Shown: one piece after another, positions 51,999 to 61,585 of the stretch
Layout of the letters: each line of letters opens with the position of its first letter
How positions within the stretch are numbered: position 1 is the first letter of the stretch
NCBI GenBank assembly: GCA_016929595.1
Contig: JAFGIN010000038.1
Span: 1-61,585 of the forward strand
Direction: 5' to 3'
DNA: 61,585 nt
DNA from: Chitinispirillaceae bacterium
GTDB lineage: Bacteria; Fibrobacterota; Chitinivibrionia; Chitinivibrionales; Chitinispirillaceae
The notes under the pieces: model-generated
Seen by the model: the letters and a program-made list of their open reading frames with translations, nothing else
Databases searched by the model: none
What the model was told of the DNA's origin: nothing
Position numbers and translations under genes: made by a program

Positions 51999-53042
51999 AA
52001 ACTGCTCTGTCACATCATCTGTCTCGATAATAATCCGAACCCTGCCGCCCATTCTATCGATCTGGACGGTGTGTTCATTTGAATCGCTGTAGTAAATTTT
52101 GACCCCTTCACGGGTTTTAAGTTTGAACTGCCCTTTTTTAAGTGTATGACGATTTACAACAAACTGCTCACCCTCAAGATCATCAGCCCGAAGCATATTG
52201 GAAAATGTTTCTCTTACAGAATCATTGCTTACCCCGCCAAAAACACGATCGTAATAATCATTCTGCTCAAACATGTCCATATCACTGATCGCATCATACG
52301 CTTTAGAACGAACAGTTGTGAGGAATTCATCCGGCAGGTCGCCTTTATGCGCCTGTGCAGTTTTAATTGCAAGATTCTGAATTTTCTTTGTCATCTCCTG
52401 TTCATCATGCATCTTTTTAACAAAAAGAAAGTTCTTGAAAAAATTGGTTATTTCACTTTTAACAGTTTTATCAATAATAACCAGTTGCCCGGGACAATAC
52501 TCAAGATTAACAAATGCAGCTTTGTGAAGAGCATCTTTGGAGCGGGTAAACCCGTTGGTGATCTCTTTAATTACGGCTTTGTTATCATTTTCGAGTGTAT
52601 AATGAAGCACCTGTTCATGATCATATTTTATAATTGAAAAAAATCTTCCGGCACCGGAGGAGAGCAATATCAGCATAAACACCCCGGGTTTGATCTTTTT
52701 ATCTTCGTGCTGGTGAAATTGAACCGCCAGTTCCTTTGAGACTTCTACAAAAGAACTCTCGTCATTTAAAATTGTCCGTAATTGCTGTTCAACCGGCGAA
52801 TTATCCAGAAATACAAACGGACTTCCCTTCAAAGTATCCTTTATCCGCTCAAGAAAAAATTCCTCATGCCCCTCGACCGGCACTTCATCCAGAAGAATCG
52901 GTGTCTCATCACCGTGATGAATGACATGAAAAATGAACTTTTCTATTTTTAAACCGTTTAACTCTTCATCACTGATAATAGTCACCGTAATCCCATCCTC
53001 TTCGTAATATGTTACTAAAATGCACCTGGCCACCCAGGACAT
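51996..53042 (-). CDS. Nucleoid-associated protein NdpA/NA37-like
   Basis: About 348 residues. The layout resembles the 37-kDa nucleoid-associated family (YejK/NdpA): LKIEKFIFHVIHH, FFLERIKDTLKGSPFVF, FVEVSKELAVQFHQHEDKKIKPGVFMLILLSS (family: small protein-protein domain), YDHEQVLHYTLEND, SEITNFFKNFLFVKKM and a beta-rich C-terminal domain ending VRIIIETDDVTEQF. Similarity is by eye and partial; a role in nucleoid or phage-related DNA contact is only family inference. ATG 53042 with GGTGG nine bases upstream is preferred over an upstream TTG. Its stop is supplied by the heptamer array. Confidence 0.55.
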   Translation of the reverse strand: MSWVARCILVTYYEEDGITVTIISDEELNGLKIEKFIFHVIHHGDETPILLDEVPVEGHEEFFLERIKDTLKGSPFVFLDNSPVEQQLRTILNDESSFVEVSKELAVQFHQHEDKKIKPGVFMLILLSSGAGRFFSIIKYDHEQVLHYTLENDNKAVIKEITNGFTRSKDALHKAAFVNLEYCPGQLVIIDKTVKSEITNFFKNFLFVKKMHDEQEMTKKIQNLAIKTAQAHKGDLPDEFLTTVRSKAYDAISDMDMFEQNDYYDRVFGGVSNDSVRETFSNMLRADDLEGEQFVVNRHTLKKGQFKLKTREGVKIYYSDSNEHTVQIDRMGGRVRIIIETDDVTEQF

Positions 53043-53294
53043 GAAAATATCCACCGGAATCCAGTCCGCTCTCTTCAATCAGATTTCAGAAAATAGTATC
53101 GGTAACCATCTAAAGCATAAATTTGATATAACTAATTGAATTTATGAGACTAATTTGACTCTATGTCAACTAAAAACGATTCTGCCATCACTGAGTAATT
53201 CACCAGAGATTGAATAACATCCTCATTACGGGTATAATATTCAAAGGGATAGAGACAATAAAACCAGTATAATAATCTCAAAAAATTCAAATTC

Positions 53295-55505
53295 ATGCCT
53301 ATAATTTTTTTATCAATTAATAATCCCAAAGAGTCTGTTTCTCTTAAACAGTTCCTCATTAGAAACAACATTCAGGTAGTCACATTTCTGGCAACCTATT
53401 CAAGTTACATAAAAGGTCTGCGCTACGATCCAGACCTGGTCGTCTCTGAGTTTGTAGAACAGACAAAAAATGAGTACTTCAACTTCCTGAAAGCAAAAAA
53501 CGATAACCCGATGATAAAAAAAGTTCCATTTATCTGCTATGGTGATGAATGTGACAGCCAGTCTCTGAATACAATCAGGGAGTTTGGGATCGATGTCTAC
53601 ATAAAACGGCCAATAAATCCACAAATACTGATTGCAATCCTGGCGAAAGTGCTCAGTGTCAAAACGAACAACAACAGCAACAACACATCTTTTGAGAATA
53701 AAAAGGTTGTCCAATCAAAAGACGAGGATATAAAACGATTAAAAGATCGCAGCGTTTCGCTGGAAGAAAAACTGCTGATCATGGGTAACCATATCACAAA
53801 ACTGCTTGCCTTTCCAGTAACCGTTGCAAACATCCTGAGAGTCACACAAAATGAAAGCAGTGGAGCTGCTGATCTTGCGATAGTAATAAAAACCGATCCT
53901 GCCGTATCAGCAGAAATTCTCAAAGCAGCTAATTCGATTCACTTTGCAAGGGGTGGAGCAAGAATTTTGAATATAAAGGAAGCAATAGTTCGGATCGGAT
54001 TTATGGAATCCAAAAAACTTGCACTTTCACTCTCTGTTTTTAAATTAAAACAGCATTCAAATTTTACAACCGGCTTTAATCATATCGAGTTCTGGTTTCA
54101 TTCACTGGCAGTAGCTATCATAGCGGAGCGTCTTGCGCGAAATTCCAATTTAGTAAATCCAGAGGAAGCTTTTATCGGAGGATTGCTTCACGATATTGGC
54201 TTACTACTTCTAAATGAATTTTTCAACCCCCTCTATCTGGAGATTCTCGACCAGTCTATCAATGAAAGTAACCAGTTCATCATGTGTGAAGCTACAACGC
54301 TGGGTATGACTCATAATCATCTTATGAAGATTCTTTTCACTGAATGGAACTTTCCGCAGACCCTGATCGCTGCAGTACCATTTTTCAGCAGACCCGACAT
54401 ATTCAAAAAAGAGATGCTTATAAAAGCTCCACTTGCGGTTATTATCACGATAGCAGAACAGATCGCGCGTAATCTCAGTATTGGAAGTGATGCTGATGAT
54501 ATAGCAGTACCAATATCAACTGAAATGCTTCAATTGATGAAATATCCATATGGCTTACAGAAAGCTGTTATCGAGAACATATACACTTCGATTAACACAT
54601 ACAACCAGGTCCTCAAAATCGATGAAAGAACTTTCCCTTGCACACTGCCGGATGATTATGTCAGCCCGGAGATCCTTTACTGTTCATTTACCGACGATTT
54701 TTATAATCCTGTATACGATTATTGCATTTACAAAGGCTACTCCATAAAAAGTGCCAGACCAAAAGACGATTGTATGGAAACAATCGCCGGATACGATATA
54801 CTCGTACTTAGTGGAGTAACCAGACAACACCTGGACCAGATCATAAAATTATCAGCAATCAAAACTTGCAATTCAAAAAAGCCCAGGCGTCGTTCAGATG
54901 AGAACAGTAATCCAACAGAACCAGTCCCATTAAAACTGATCCTTTTGACACAAGATACATCGTTTAATCCATCACAAATACGGTCCGATAATGTTACACT
55001 TCTTTCCTACCCGGTTAACCTCAGGAGCATCGATGCAATCATTTCGTGCTATGTAAACAACACTTCAGCACTCGATTTTACAAACAACACGCCTCCCCAG
55101 GTCAGGATAACTGATGAAGCCGTCAGCAGTGCCCCGCTATTGATCATCCATTCCAATCCGAAATATCGAGCACACCTCACCAGTATTGTATCGAAAGTCT
55201 CAGGCATCACCGTTTCGGAAATCGATCATCTGGATAAACCTGCCGATCTTAAAAGAATTATCAAAGAACCCACTAAACTGATTTTCCTGGAGTTCAAGTC
55301 CCCGCATCAGGCGATCGAAACTCATGAAATGTTTAAACTGCTCTCCCCTTCAAAGCCCCAGCTGGTTATTATCTATAATGCGATCAAAAAAGAAGACATT
55401 TTACTTATGATTAAGCGTGGATTGACACAGTTTCTATCGGAAGCGGATGACGATGAATCTGTTGAAAAACGTCTGTACGCGCTTCTTGCATCAGCAATGA
55501 AGTAA
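53295..55505 (+). CDS. HDOD-domain signalling protein with receiver-like ends
   Basis: 736 residues. N-terminal receiver-like segment (about 1-120), an HDOD domain (about 160-390) with AFPVTVANILRVTQNESSGAADLA, IKTDPAVSAEILKAAN, IKEAIVRIGFMESKKLA, and the HD-type GGLLHDIGLLLLNEFF with a retained His-Asp. A second receiver-like segment sits at about 620-735 (PLLIIHSNPKYRAHLT...KLIFLEFKSPHQAIETHE), preceded by a region that may be a third degenerate one. Canonical phospho-acceptor residues are not evident. Likely an output/regulatory protein with no fixed enzymatic role. Monocistronic or ahead of tgt (35-bp gap). Confidence 0.75.
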   Translation: MPIIFLSINNPKESVSLKQFLIRNNIQVVTFLATYSSYIKGLRYDPDLVVSEFVEQTKNEYFNFLKAKNDNPMIKKVPFICYGDECDSQSLNTIREFGIDVYIKRPINPQILIAILAKVLSVKTNNNSNNTSFENKKVVQSKDEDIKRLKDRSVSLEEKLLIMGNHITKLLAFPVTVANILRVTQNESSGAADLAIVIKTDPAVSAEILKAANSIHFARGGARILNIKEAIVRIGFMESKKLALSLSVFKLKQHSNFTTGFNHIEFWFHSLAVAIIAERLARNSNLVNPEEAFIGGLLHDIGLLLLNEFFNPLYLEILDQSINESNQFIMCEATTLGMTHNHLMKILFTEWNFPQTLIAAVPFFSRPDIFKKEMLIKAPLAVIITIAEQIARNLSIGSDADDIAVPISTEMLQLMKYPYGLQKAVIENIYTSINTYNQVLKIDERTFPCTLPDDYVSPEILYCSFTDDFYNPVYDYCIYKGYSIKSARPKDDCMETIAGYDILVLSGVTRQHLDQIIKLSAIKTCNSKKPRRRSDENSNPTEPVPLKLILLTQDTSFNPSQIRSDNVTLLSYPVNLRSIDAIISCYVNNTSALDFTNNTPPQVRITDEAVSSAPLLIIHSNPKYRAHLTSIVSKVSGITVSEIDHLDKPADLKRIIKEPTKLIFLEFKSPHQAIETHEMFKLLSPSKPQLVIIYNAIKKEDILLMIKRGLTQFLSEADDDESVEKRLYALLASAMK

Positions 55506-55552
55506 CAGATCTCTTGTACTCACAGAACTCTTAATTTATTTTGCAGGCACTT

Positions 55553-56713
55553 ATGGATAAACATTTCTCATTTTCGCTCCAGGCCGTCGATAGTAGTTCA
55601 AATGCCCGTGCCGGTACGTTTTCAACGCCCCACGGAATTCTCGAAACCCCGATTTTTATGCCGGTTGGTACACAGGCTACAGTCAAAGCTCTCTCTCCTG
55701 ATGAACTCAAGGTGTGCGGGTGCCCGATAATTCTTGCCAATACCTACCATCTCCACCTTCGTCCCTCAGATGAACTTATCCGGGATGCCGGTGGACTTCA
55801 TAAATTCGAAAACTGGGACAGAGCAATTCTTACCGATAGTGGCGGTTTTCAGGTGTTCAGTCTCAGGGACATTTCAAAAATTACCGAGGATGGCGTTGAG
55901 TTCAGATCACATATCGATGGATCGAAACACTTCTTCTCTCCCGAAAGGGTCATGGAGATCGAGCATAACCTCGGAGCAGATATTATCATGGTGTTTGATG
56001 AGTGCCCACCCGCTGATGCACCGCCTGAAAAAATTGTCAAAGCGGTTGAACGAACGCTGCGATGGGCGAAACGTTGCCTCGATCATCATGCAAAAACGCC
56101 TTTTCATTTCGGCTTTCCTCAGGCGCTCTTCGGTATCGTTCAGGGCGGAACAATACGGGAATTGCGCGAGCATTGTGCGCGGGAACTTGTCGCGATGGAT
56201 TTTCCCGGATACGCCCTTGGCGGACTTGCCGTCGGCGAAAAAATTGAAACAACCTATGACATCGTGTCCTATGGTGCTACACTGCTTCCAACCAGTAAAC
56301 CCCGCTACCTTATGGGTGTCGGCACACCTTTAGATATTTTAGAATGCATTGAACGCGGCATTGACATGTTCGACTGCGTGATGCCAACCAGAAACGCACG
56401 AAATGCATCAGCATTTACCTCTAAAGGAAAAATCAACGTCAGAAATGCAAAGTACTCACGTGATTTCGACCACTCTATCGATGAGACATGCTCCTGCTAC
56501 GCCTGCAAAAACTTCTCGATGGCCTATCTGCGGCATCTTTACATGGCAGGCGAAATTCTCGCCCTCCGTCTGATCACCTATCACAATATTCATTACTACA
56601 TGAGTCTTGTCCGTGAAGCTAGAGCTGCCATTCTTGATGGAACATTCAGCTCCTGGAAAAAGGATACTATCGCGCGGATTGGGAAAGTTGATATAATGAA
56701 GGATGAGGAATGA
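55553..56713 (+). CDS. tgt: tRNA-guanine transglycosylase
   Basis: Exchanges guanine-34 for preQ1 in tRNAs with GUN anticodons. About 386 residues: FSTPHGILETPIFMPVGTQATVKALSP, ANTYHLHLRPSDELI, LTDSGGFQVFSL (catalytic Asp), FDECPPADAP, LFGIVQGGT, YALGGLAVGEK, FDCVMPTRNARNASAFT (second Asp), and zinc ligands C-x-C-x2-C with a His (CSCYACKNF...). ATG 55553 is chosen; the frame opens four codons earlier at TTG. Confidence 0.96.
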   Translation: MDKHFSFSLQAVDSSSNARAGTFSTPHGILETPIFMPVGTQATVKALSPDELKVCGCPIILANTYHLHLRPSDELIRDAGGLHKFENWDRAILTDSGGFQVFSLRDISKITEDGVEFRSHIDGSKHFFSPERVMEIEHNLGADIIMVFDECPPADAPPEKIVKAVERTLRWAKRCLDHHAKTPFHFGFPQALFGIVQGGTIRELREHCARELVAMDFPGYALGGLAVGEKIETTYDIVSYGATLLPTSKPRYLMGVGTPLDILECIERGIDMFDCVMPTRNARNASAFTSKGKINVRNAKYSRDFDHSIDETCSCYACKNFSMAYLRHLYMAGEILALRLITYHNIHYYMSLVREARAAILDGTFSSWKKDTIARIGKVDIMKDEE

Positions 56714-56803
56714 AGAATTTTCTTCTCCATAAACTCAAAGAACTCTTTGTGAACAGCCAACCTATAATACATCATTAAAATTTCATTCGAGACCCGATGG
56801 TCA

Positions 56804-59179
56804 TCATCTGGTAATCATGATCCGCGCGACCTGCACACTCCCGTCTTCAAAGGCAATCTGACACAACAGCACACTGCTGCCTGCTGATGACCGATTAATT
56901 CTATCAAGTGGTACGGTGAGAATATGATTACCTGCAGGTAGTTTACTTGTAGTAAACTGTCCTGCCAGGCGTCCATCAACCTGGAAAAACGAGGCACGGA
57001 TACGTCCTGCGTTAGTGAGCGAAAAAGCGATTGTACCGTTAGTGCCGATACTGTGGCTGTTTGACCGACGCGTGGTAATGGGATTTCGTTGTCGTACCAA
57101 AGTCGGATCGGCGAATGGATCAACTGATTCGTCCCAGGTGCCACCACCGGCTAGTACTGTGTAAATTCCGTAATAGTGCATGGTCTGGAAAATGGTGAAT
57201 TCGGTCATTGAAATAGCTTCCCTGTTGTCACCAAAGAGCCGTTCAATCGGCAGAAGGGATTTATCCGGATACGTTATCAGTTCGCCGCTGGTGCTGAACA
57301 CCTGATGAATTCCGGGCCCAAAAACGGTAATACCTGGTTTGGGGCCGATTTTGAGCGTTTTTGCTGAATACTGGGATTCGCGGTCATGTGGATTGACAAC
57401 CAGATGAAACCCGACACCGGTGACAAATGAGATTCCCAGGGGGTTCTGGCCCAGAGCGTAATTGATCATGGCCGCTGCACCATCAAAGTACTTCTGTTCA
57501 CCAGAAAGTTTCCAGTGAAGTATCGGTGCGCCTGCATATTGTGTCTGCATGACATTGTGCCCCCATCTCGTTCCTGTAGGATTGTTGGCAACAGGATAAG
57601 CATATTTGTCGAGTTCGGCCAGGTTCACATCTGCAGCTTTTTTGATTGCATCCTTGAAATACGCGACAACATCAGGTTCGGTCGTACGCTCCTTTTCAAG
57701 GATGTACGACATGATGTAACCGGGGTTGTCGAACTTCGTGTCATTAAGCATATAACCGTGACATTCAAACAGGTTTATGTCATAGTTGTCAACAGAAGTT
57801 TTGAGTTCTTTGATTTTTGCGTGAGCAGCTTCGTCACCGTCATACAGGTATTTCTGAATGTTGTAGTAGAGATTTTCAGGGTCTTTGATCCGGGTACCGA
57901 TGAAACTGTAAGCTTTTTCAGCACGTTCGACGAGCTTTTTTGCCCGAGCTTCATCAAAAGGTTTCAGGATACGTGCCAGATGCATGAACAGACCGGCGCC
58001 AGTTGCAGCGGCCCTGTCATCAGCTTTCACGGTTCCATAGAGTAAATCATCCTTATCCATAGGTATGTTAAACGGCGATGGGTAACCGGTGGTTTCTGTA
58101 CCGTACGAAATACTTCCATCATCATTCTGCAGATACTCCCAGACAAGTGTTCCCCATGCTGCTTCATCGATAATGTCGGGTATTCCATTGCCTTTACCGA
58201 TAATGTTATATTCGGAATCGAATTTGTCGGGAATGTTGAACTGGTTATCGGTGAAAAGGTCAGGAAACGTCTCGTAAAGCATGAGGTTGATGATTGGATT
58301 TGCCATATGATACACCCTTCGGTCAGCATCACCGGCATCGTGGTAACCACCATAGCAGGCGAATGACTCTTCAGATCCGCTCACCGGATTATTCGCTTCA
58401 GTGATTTTACCATCTACTTTATATACTTTTGTATGGCAGGGAGTTTTTCTTATGTCGAGGCCATACGGTTTGATGATCGGACATCCGCATCGCTGATAAT
58501 ACTGTCCACGGAACATAATATGGGCAAGCCGCTTCGAAAACGCCCCTCCAATACCAAATGGATATGAACACCCATATCCCTTCACAGCAATTTTATAAGG
58601 ACCGCCTTCCGGTACTGATGAAAGATCGATACGGTAAACGGTGTCTCCCGATGATGGACTGGCGCCGATTTTTTTAAGGGTTCCACTCGCAACCGTTTTT
58701 CCCGTGAATTGTTCGAATACATCATATTTAGGTGGTTCACCCTTGATATCCCTGCCACCACCACCGCCAAGCCAGATCGAGAAGTTGGCAAAATTATTTT
58801 TCGATAATGCACTGTAGGCAGCCTGATTTGTCTTGATCGATTCACAGAAAATGTTGCGGTCACTGAAAGTGATTGTAGTATCACCGTGGGGTGTGGATAT
58901 CTTGTACGTTTTACCCTCCTGAAGTGTTTCAACCGTAAGAAACACAAAGTGGTCTGCCCTGTCAGCAGGGACAACATAACGGTTTATTTCAAGCGGGGCA
59001 GCATCATTGACTTTCCAGGCAGTGGGTGTAGAGTCGACTGCATCGATGTTTTTAACCGTAGAATTGAGATACACTACCAGGATATTATTTGAAGCTGTAT
59101 GTATACCCCGCATATATGTCACCGCATTGGCCGAAAACAGCGCGCCTGTTAGCAAAATTATACGAAAAATAGAATACAA
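56804..59179 (-). CDS. Secreted glycoside hydrolase family 9 enzyme with sorting domain
   Basis: 791 residues: signal peptide (1-19), N-terminal Ig-like beta domains (about 20-215), GH9 catalytic domain (about 216-690) with DAGD at 281-284, NPHDR at 596-600 and an acid in SMTEFTIFQ (Glu660), and a T9SS-like sorting module (about 705-791; FFQVDGRLAGQFTTSKLPAGNHIL). Unlike the GH9 at 7.5-10 kb it has no CBM and has the HDR-type rather than HHR-type motif, so it belongs to another GH9 branch, possibly acting on xyloglucan or mixed glucans. Neighbouring CE15 gene on the same strand suggests joint use. Confidence 0.88.
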   Translation of the reverse strand: MYSIFRIILLTGALFSANAVTYMRGIHTASNNILVVYLNSTVKNIDAVDSTPTAWKVNDAAPLEINRYVVPADRADHFVFLTVETLQEGKTYKISTPHGDTTITFSDRNIFCESIKTNQAAYSALSKNNFANFSIWLGGGGGRDIKGEPPKYDVFEQFTGKTVASGTLKKIGASPSSGDTVYRIDLSSVPEGGPYKIAVKGYGCSYPFGIGGAFSKRLAHIMFRGQYYQRCGCPIIKPYGLDIRKTPCHTKVYKVDGKITEANNPVSGSEESFACYGGYHDAGDADRRVYHMANPIINLMLYETFPDLFTDNQFNIPDKFDSEYNIIGKGNGIPDIIDEAAWGTLVWEYLQNDDGSISYGTETTGYPSPFNIPMDKDDLLYGTVKADDRAAATGAGLFMHLARILKPFDEARAKKLVERAEKAYSFIGTRIKDPENLYYNIQKYLYDGDEAAHAKIKELKTSVDNYDINLFECHGYMLNDTKFDNPGYIMSYILEKERTTEPDVVAYFKDAIKKAADVNLAELDKYAYPVANNPTGTRWGHNVMQTQYAGAPILHWKLSGEQKYFDGAAAMINYALGQNPLGISFVTGVGFHLVVNPHDRESQYSAKTLKIGPKPGITVFGPGIHQVFSTSGELITYPDKSLLPIERLFGDNREAISMTEFTIFQTMHYYGIYTVLAGGGTWDESVDPFADPTLVRQRNPITTRRSNSHSIGTNGTIAFSLTNAGRIRASFFQVDGRLAGQFTTSKLPAGNHILTVPLDRINRSSAGSSVLLCQIAFEDGSVQVARIMITR

Positions 59180-59373
59180 AGGTATCTCCCTTTTAAAATG
59201 TCTTTGATTTAGTATCGTACAAAGTCTCTTTTAATATAAATGAAAAGATCTGAACATTGCTGGGAAAAAACAGAAGTTCAATATTATAGAGTACAGTAAA
59301 TTTGGGGAAGTCCACTCATCATTCTCCCGCATAGCAAACGAAAGAAGTATGAGTGGTCCGTGATCACGAAGCT

Positions 59374-61179
59374 TCACCGTGGCATTGACCAGTCGATCCA
59401 TTTTGTGAAATCGTTCAGTTTATCAAAACTTCCGTCATTTTTAAAAAAGTTTGTTTTTACGGATGTATCACCAAAAAGGAATCTTTTAACAAAAGCGTTA
59501 TACGCTTCTTTATCCTGAGCAGTTGTACCGCTGCAGTGACCATGATTATACATGGTTATTCCAATGTTATCTTTAACACCTAAAAACTCAAAAACTGTTT
59601 GTGCGGCAGATGCGGAAGTCCAGCAACAGGTGTTGCAGTTCCAGCTGTTTTTGCTGCCTTCAACCATAAATATTCCCCGGGGAGCGCAAATCGCAGCAAG
59701 TGTGTGAGCGTCAACAGGTAATTTATTCAAATTGTTGTTTCTGGCAAACTGATCGAAGTTTGGTGAAAGCCAGGCGTTTTCACCGATAATCTGTGATGCA
59801 GTCTGGCATCCATCCGGATGTGCAGATTTATTTTTATTCTCGACATCTGCTATTCTCCAGCTGCTGATACCTCCCGATCCACCTTCCATTGGAAGTACCA
59901 GTGCAATTCGTTCGTCAAAGGCACCACAAACCATGGCGCCTTTCCCATCACGTGAACATCCAATAACTGAACAATGGAGAGGATCGATTTTCGCTTCGGG
60001 CAGCAGTTCCAATGCATCAAGAATACGACTTACCCCCCACGCCCAGGCCATCATGGCACCAGCGGAATGGGTACTTCCATATAAATCGTAAAACTTTCCT
60101 TTACCTCTGCTCGAAGTGTTACTTTGCTGGGCAATCTCATTATGCATATAGTTGATTCTGGCGCACCCTGCAGGTGTAGCACCAAAATGTCCAAATGTGG
60201 AACCACCTAAGGCAATGTAACCTGGATAAGGAGCTTTACCTGATGATGGAACTGTTATACTTATATTGAACGATATCGATTTTCCTTTTTCTTCGCAAGT
60301 AATTGAAATGGTATTATTCTTGAGAGTTGCAGTAACCTTTTCAGGTTTCGGAGGTTTCTCACCAAAGGTGGTCGCCTGAAGAAGAGAGCTGAGATACGCC
60401 CGCTGTTCACACCATTGACTTTTTTGGGTCATCCGGGTGCCATCCTTCATCTTGAAAGGATCGGGAAGTTTTGTATTTGCTGTGTAACTGGATGGTGATG
60501 ATGCCGCAAGTGCCGTAACACAGCCAGCTTCTTTAGCTTCTAATACTTCCGGAGTCAGGGTGATTATCATATCTTCTTTAGTATAACTGTCAATTGCTAC
60601 CATTGCCGTTTTATAGCCCGCTTTTTCAACTTTTATTGTATCAACAACTGTTGCAGCTACTCCCAACAATTTTATACCTTTATCACCTGCAGAATTCTGT
60701 TGCCTTTGAGAACCGATATATACTTCATTTTCTGTACTGATAAGTTTATAAGTAGCTTTCAATCCATCGATATTGATCTGGACAATGTAACATCCAGCTG
60801 ATAATTGTGGCAAGTGAAAATCTCCATTACCTGGATTGTTAAGAGAAATTGATTCTAATCGTCGGCCATTTGAAGAGAATAATTCGATATATCCGTTATT
60901 AATTTTTGATGCTATTGAAAAACACAAAAGATTGGCTTTCATTTCAAATTTTATTATGTTCTGAATGGATGATGGTGTTAAACGAACGGCCAGAGCTTTT
61001 AAAAAAAACTCTCCGTTACTATTAGTTACTTCAGATACATTTTTTTCTTTTACCAGGCTGACTTTTGCACCCTCGATGCCTACAGTTCCATCGGTAACTA
61101 TACCCTTGATAGAGATTTCTGAAACTGCAAATAAGCTGGTAAAACAAAATGTTGTGATGATAATAATTCGTTGTAACAT
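59374..61179 (-). CDS. Secreted CE15 glucuronoyl esterase with N-terminal modules
   Basis: About 601 residues. Hydrolyses esters of 4-O-methylglucuronic acid in xylan with lignin alcohols. Signal peptide (1-20); carboxypeptidase-regulatory-like domain (about 24-66, GIVTDGTVGIEGAKVSLV); an unusual internal module (about 75-210) that looks like a sorting-domain beta-sandwich (YIELFSSNGRRLESISL...AGCYIVQIN) continued by TIKVEKAGYKTAMV; then the CE15 alpha/beta hydrolase (about 225-600) with nucleophile Ser410 in GCSRDGKGA, PMEGGSGG and the late NHGHCSGT His. Sits after the second GH9; no sorting module at its very C-terminus. Confidence 0.88.
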   Translation of the reverse strand: MLQRIIIITTFCFTSLFAVSEISIKGIVTDGTVGIEGAKVSLVKEKNVSEVTNSNGEFFLKALAVRLTPSSIQNIIKFEMKANLLCFSIASKINNGYIELFSSNGRRLESISLNNPGNGDFHLPQLSAGCYIVQINIDGLKATYKLISTENEVYIGSQRQQNSAGDKGIKLLGVAATVVDTIKVEKAGYKTAMVAIDSYTKEDMIITLTPEVLEAKEAGCVTALAASSPSSYTANTKLPDPFKMKDGTRMTQKSQWCEQRAYLSSLLQATTFGEKPPKPEKVTATLKNNTISITCEEKGKSISFNISITVPSSGKAPYPGYIALGGSTFGHFGATPAGCARINYMHNEIAQQSNTSSRGKGKFYDLYGSTHSAGAMMAWAWGVSRILDALELLPEAKIDPLHCSVIGCSRDGKGAMVCGAFDERIALVLPMEGGSGGISSWRIADVENKNKSAHPDGCQTASQIIGENAWLSPNFDQFARNNNLNKLPVDAHTLAAICAPRGIFMVEGSKNSWNCNTCCWTSASAAQTVFEFLGVKDNIGITMYNHGHCSGTTAQDKEAYNAFVKRFLFGDTSVKTNFFKNDGSFDKLNDFTKWIDWSMPR

Positions 61180-61585
61180 CATTTTCTCCTCTATTACGCA
61201 AGCAAAGTTTTTTAATATTTTTGCAATTAATTTAGCTAGTGTTTTTAATAATATATGAAAAACGAAGTAAAAATGTATTAGAAATTATTTTAAAATTAGA
61301 GCTATAATCTAAAAATGTATCAATTGTTTTATCTCCGAAGGCGGCCAGACAATTTTTTTTACATTTTAACTGGAAATACTACATTAATAAAAGATCCTGG
61401 GCTATGTAGATCATTTGTAAAAACTTTTTCAGTTGCATGGACGAACATTTTACCGGCACATAAATCTGATTACGGCACCAAAGCTCCATACTATTAAATT
61501 TTTGATGGCGTAGAAAATAAAAGACCTTAAAAAAATAGCCTCTTTTTACGATAAACAGAATAGGTCAAAACAAACATCGTAGAAA
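61180..61585. other. AT-rich region to the window end
   Basis: About 400 bp with the CE15 promoter. A 60-codon plus-strand frame (61315-61497) has no ribosome site and no recognised product, so it is not called. Nothing else is seen. Confidence 0.35.

Noticed and set aside
52146-52637. 163-codon plus-strand open frame
   Set aside because: Antisense to the nucleoid-associated-like gene and without family similarity.
57515-58045. 176-codon plus-strand open frame
   Set aside because: Lies wholly antisense to the GH9 catalytic domain, with no recognisable product; a shadow frame.
61315-61497. 60-codon ORF near the window end
   Set aside because: No ribosome site, low-complexity start, no recognised product; may be chance in AT-rich DNA.

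Overview
The window looks like chromosomal DNA of a fermentative, plant-cell-wall-degrading bacterium of the Fibrobacterota, possibly near Chitinivibrionia (inference). The grounds are: several secreted enzymes ending in type IX secretion (T9SS)-like sorting modules; a decayed FISUMP (Fibrobacter major paralogous) domain at 43271-43483; large GH9, GH116 and CE15 enzymes; beta-rich outer-membrane proteins; and anaerobe-type class I fumarase and flavodiiron protein. No rRNA, tRNA, CRISPR array, prophage or transposase gene was recognised.

Layout. 1-5.9 kb: a DUF2400 gene and a Na+-NQR operon (nqrBCDEF plus one unknown gene) with no nqrA in front. 5.9-10.1 kb: an outer-membrane protein and a modular GH9 enzyme. 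10.6-14.6 kb: malic enzyme, two-subunit class I fumarase and a flavodiiron protein in one tight operon. 14.7-20.5 kb: a cupin protein, an Rrf2 regulator and a xylose locus (double-wHTH/LacI-type regulator divergent from xylB and a divergent xylA). 21-29.5 kb: two secreted GH116-like enzymes flanking an outer-membrane protein, then galM. 29.9-39.9 kb: purU, a TRAP transporter, uxaC, then a translationally coupled corrinoid protein / homocysteine methyltransferase / MetH-activation-like trio and a UroD-fold methyltransferase. 40-44.5 kb: yeast-type chorismate mutase, PilZ protein, decayed genes and a Tat-type, sorting-domain-tagged flavodoxin. 44.9-48.7 kb: uxuA, SDR-type uxuB, eda and kdgK. 49-56.7 kb: tsaC, purE, purD, a nucleoid-associated-like protein, an HDOD protein and tgt. 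56.8-61.2 kb: a second GH9 and a CE15 glucuronoyl esterase.

How it fits together. The catabolic genes suit glucuronoxylan breakdown. CE15 cleaves glucuronoyl esters, GH9 and GH116 attack the glycans, the TRAP system next to uxaC may import uronate, and uxaC, uxuB, uxuA, kdgK and eda take glucuronate to pyruvate and glyceraldehyde 3-phosphate. xylA and xylB handle xylose. The most intriguing unit is the corrinoid methyltransferase group beside uxaC. It looks like a methionine synthase taken apart and lacking a folate domain, with a UroD-fold protein next to it. I suggest, as inference only, that it may move methyl groups from a methylated plant-derived compound (for example 4-O-methylglucuronate) to homocysteine.

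Non-coding DNA is unusually rich in repeats. There are arrays of 7-bp units that each begin with a stop codon and often supply the stop of the adjoining gene, two copies of a MITE-like element, dispersed hairpin repeats, and a 23-bp tandem repeat.
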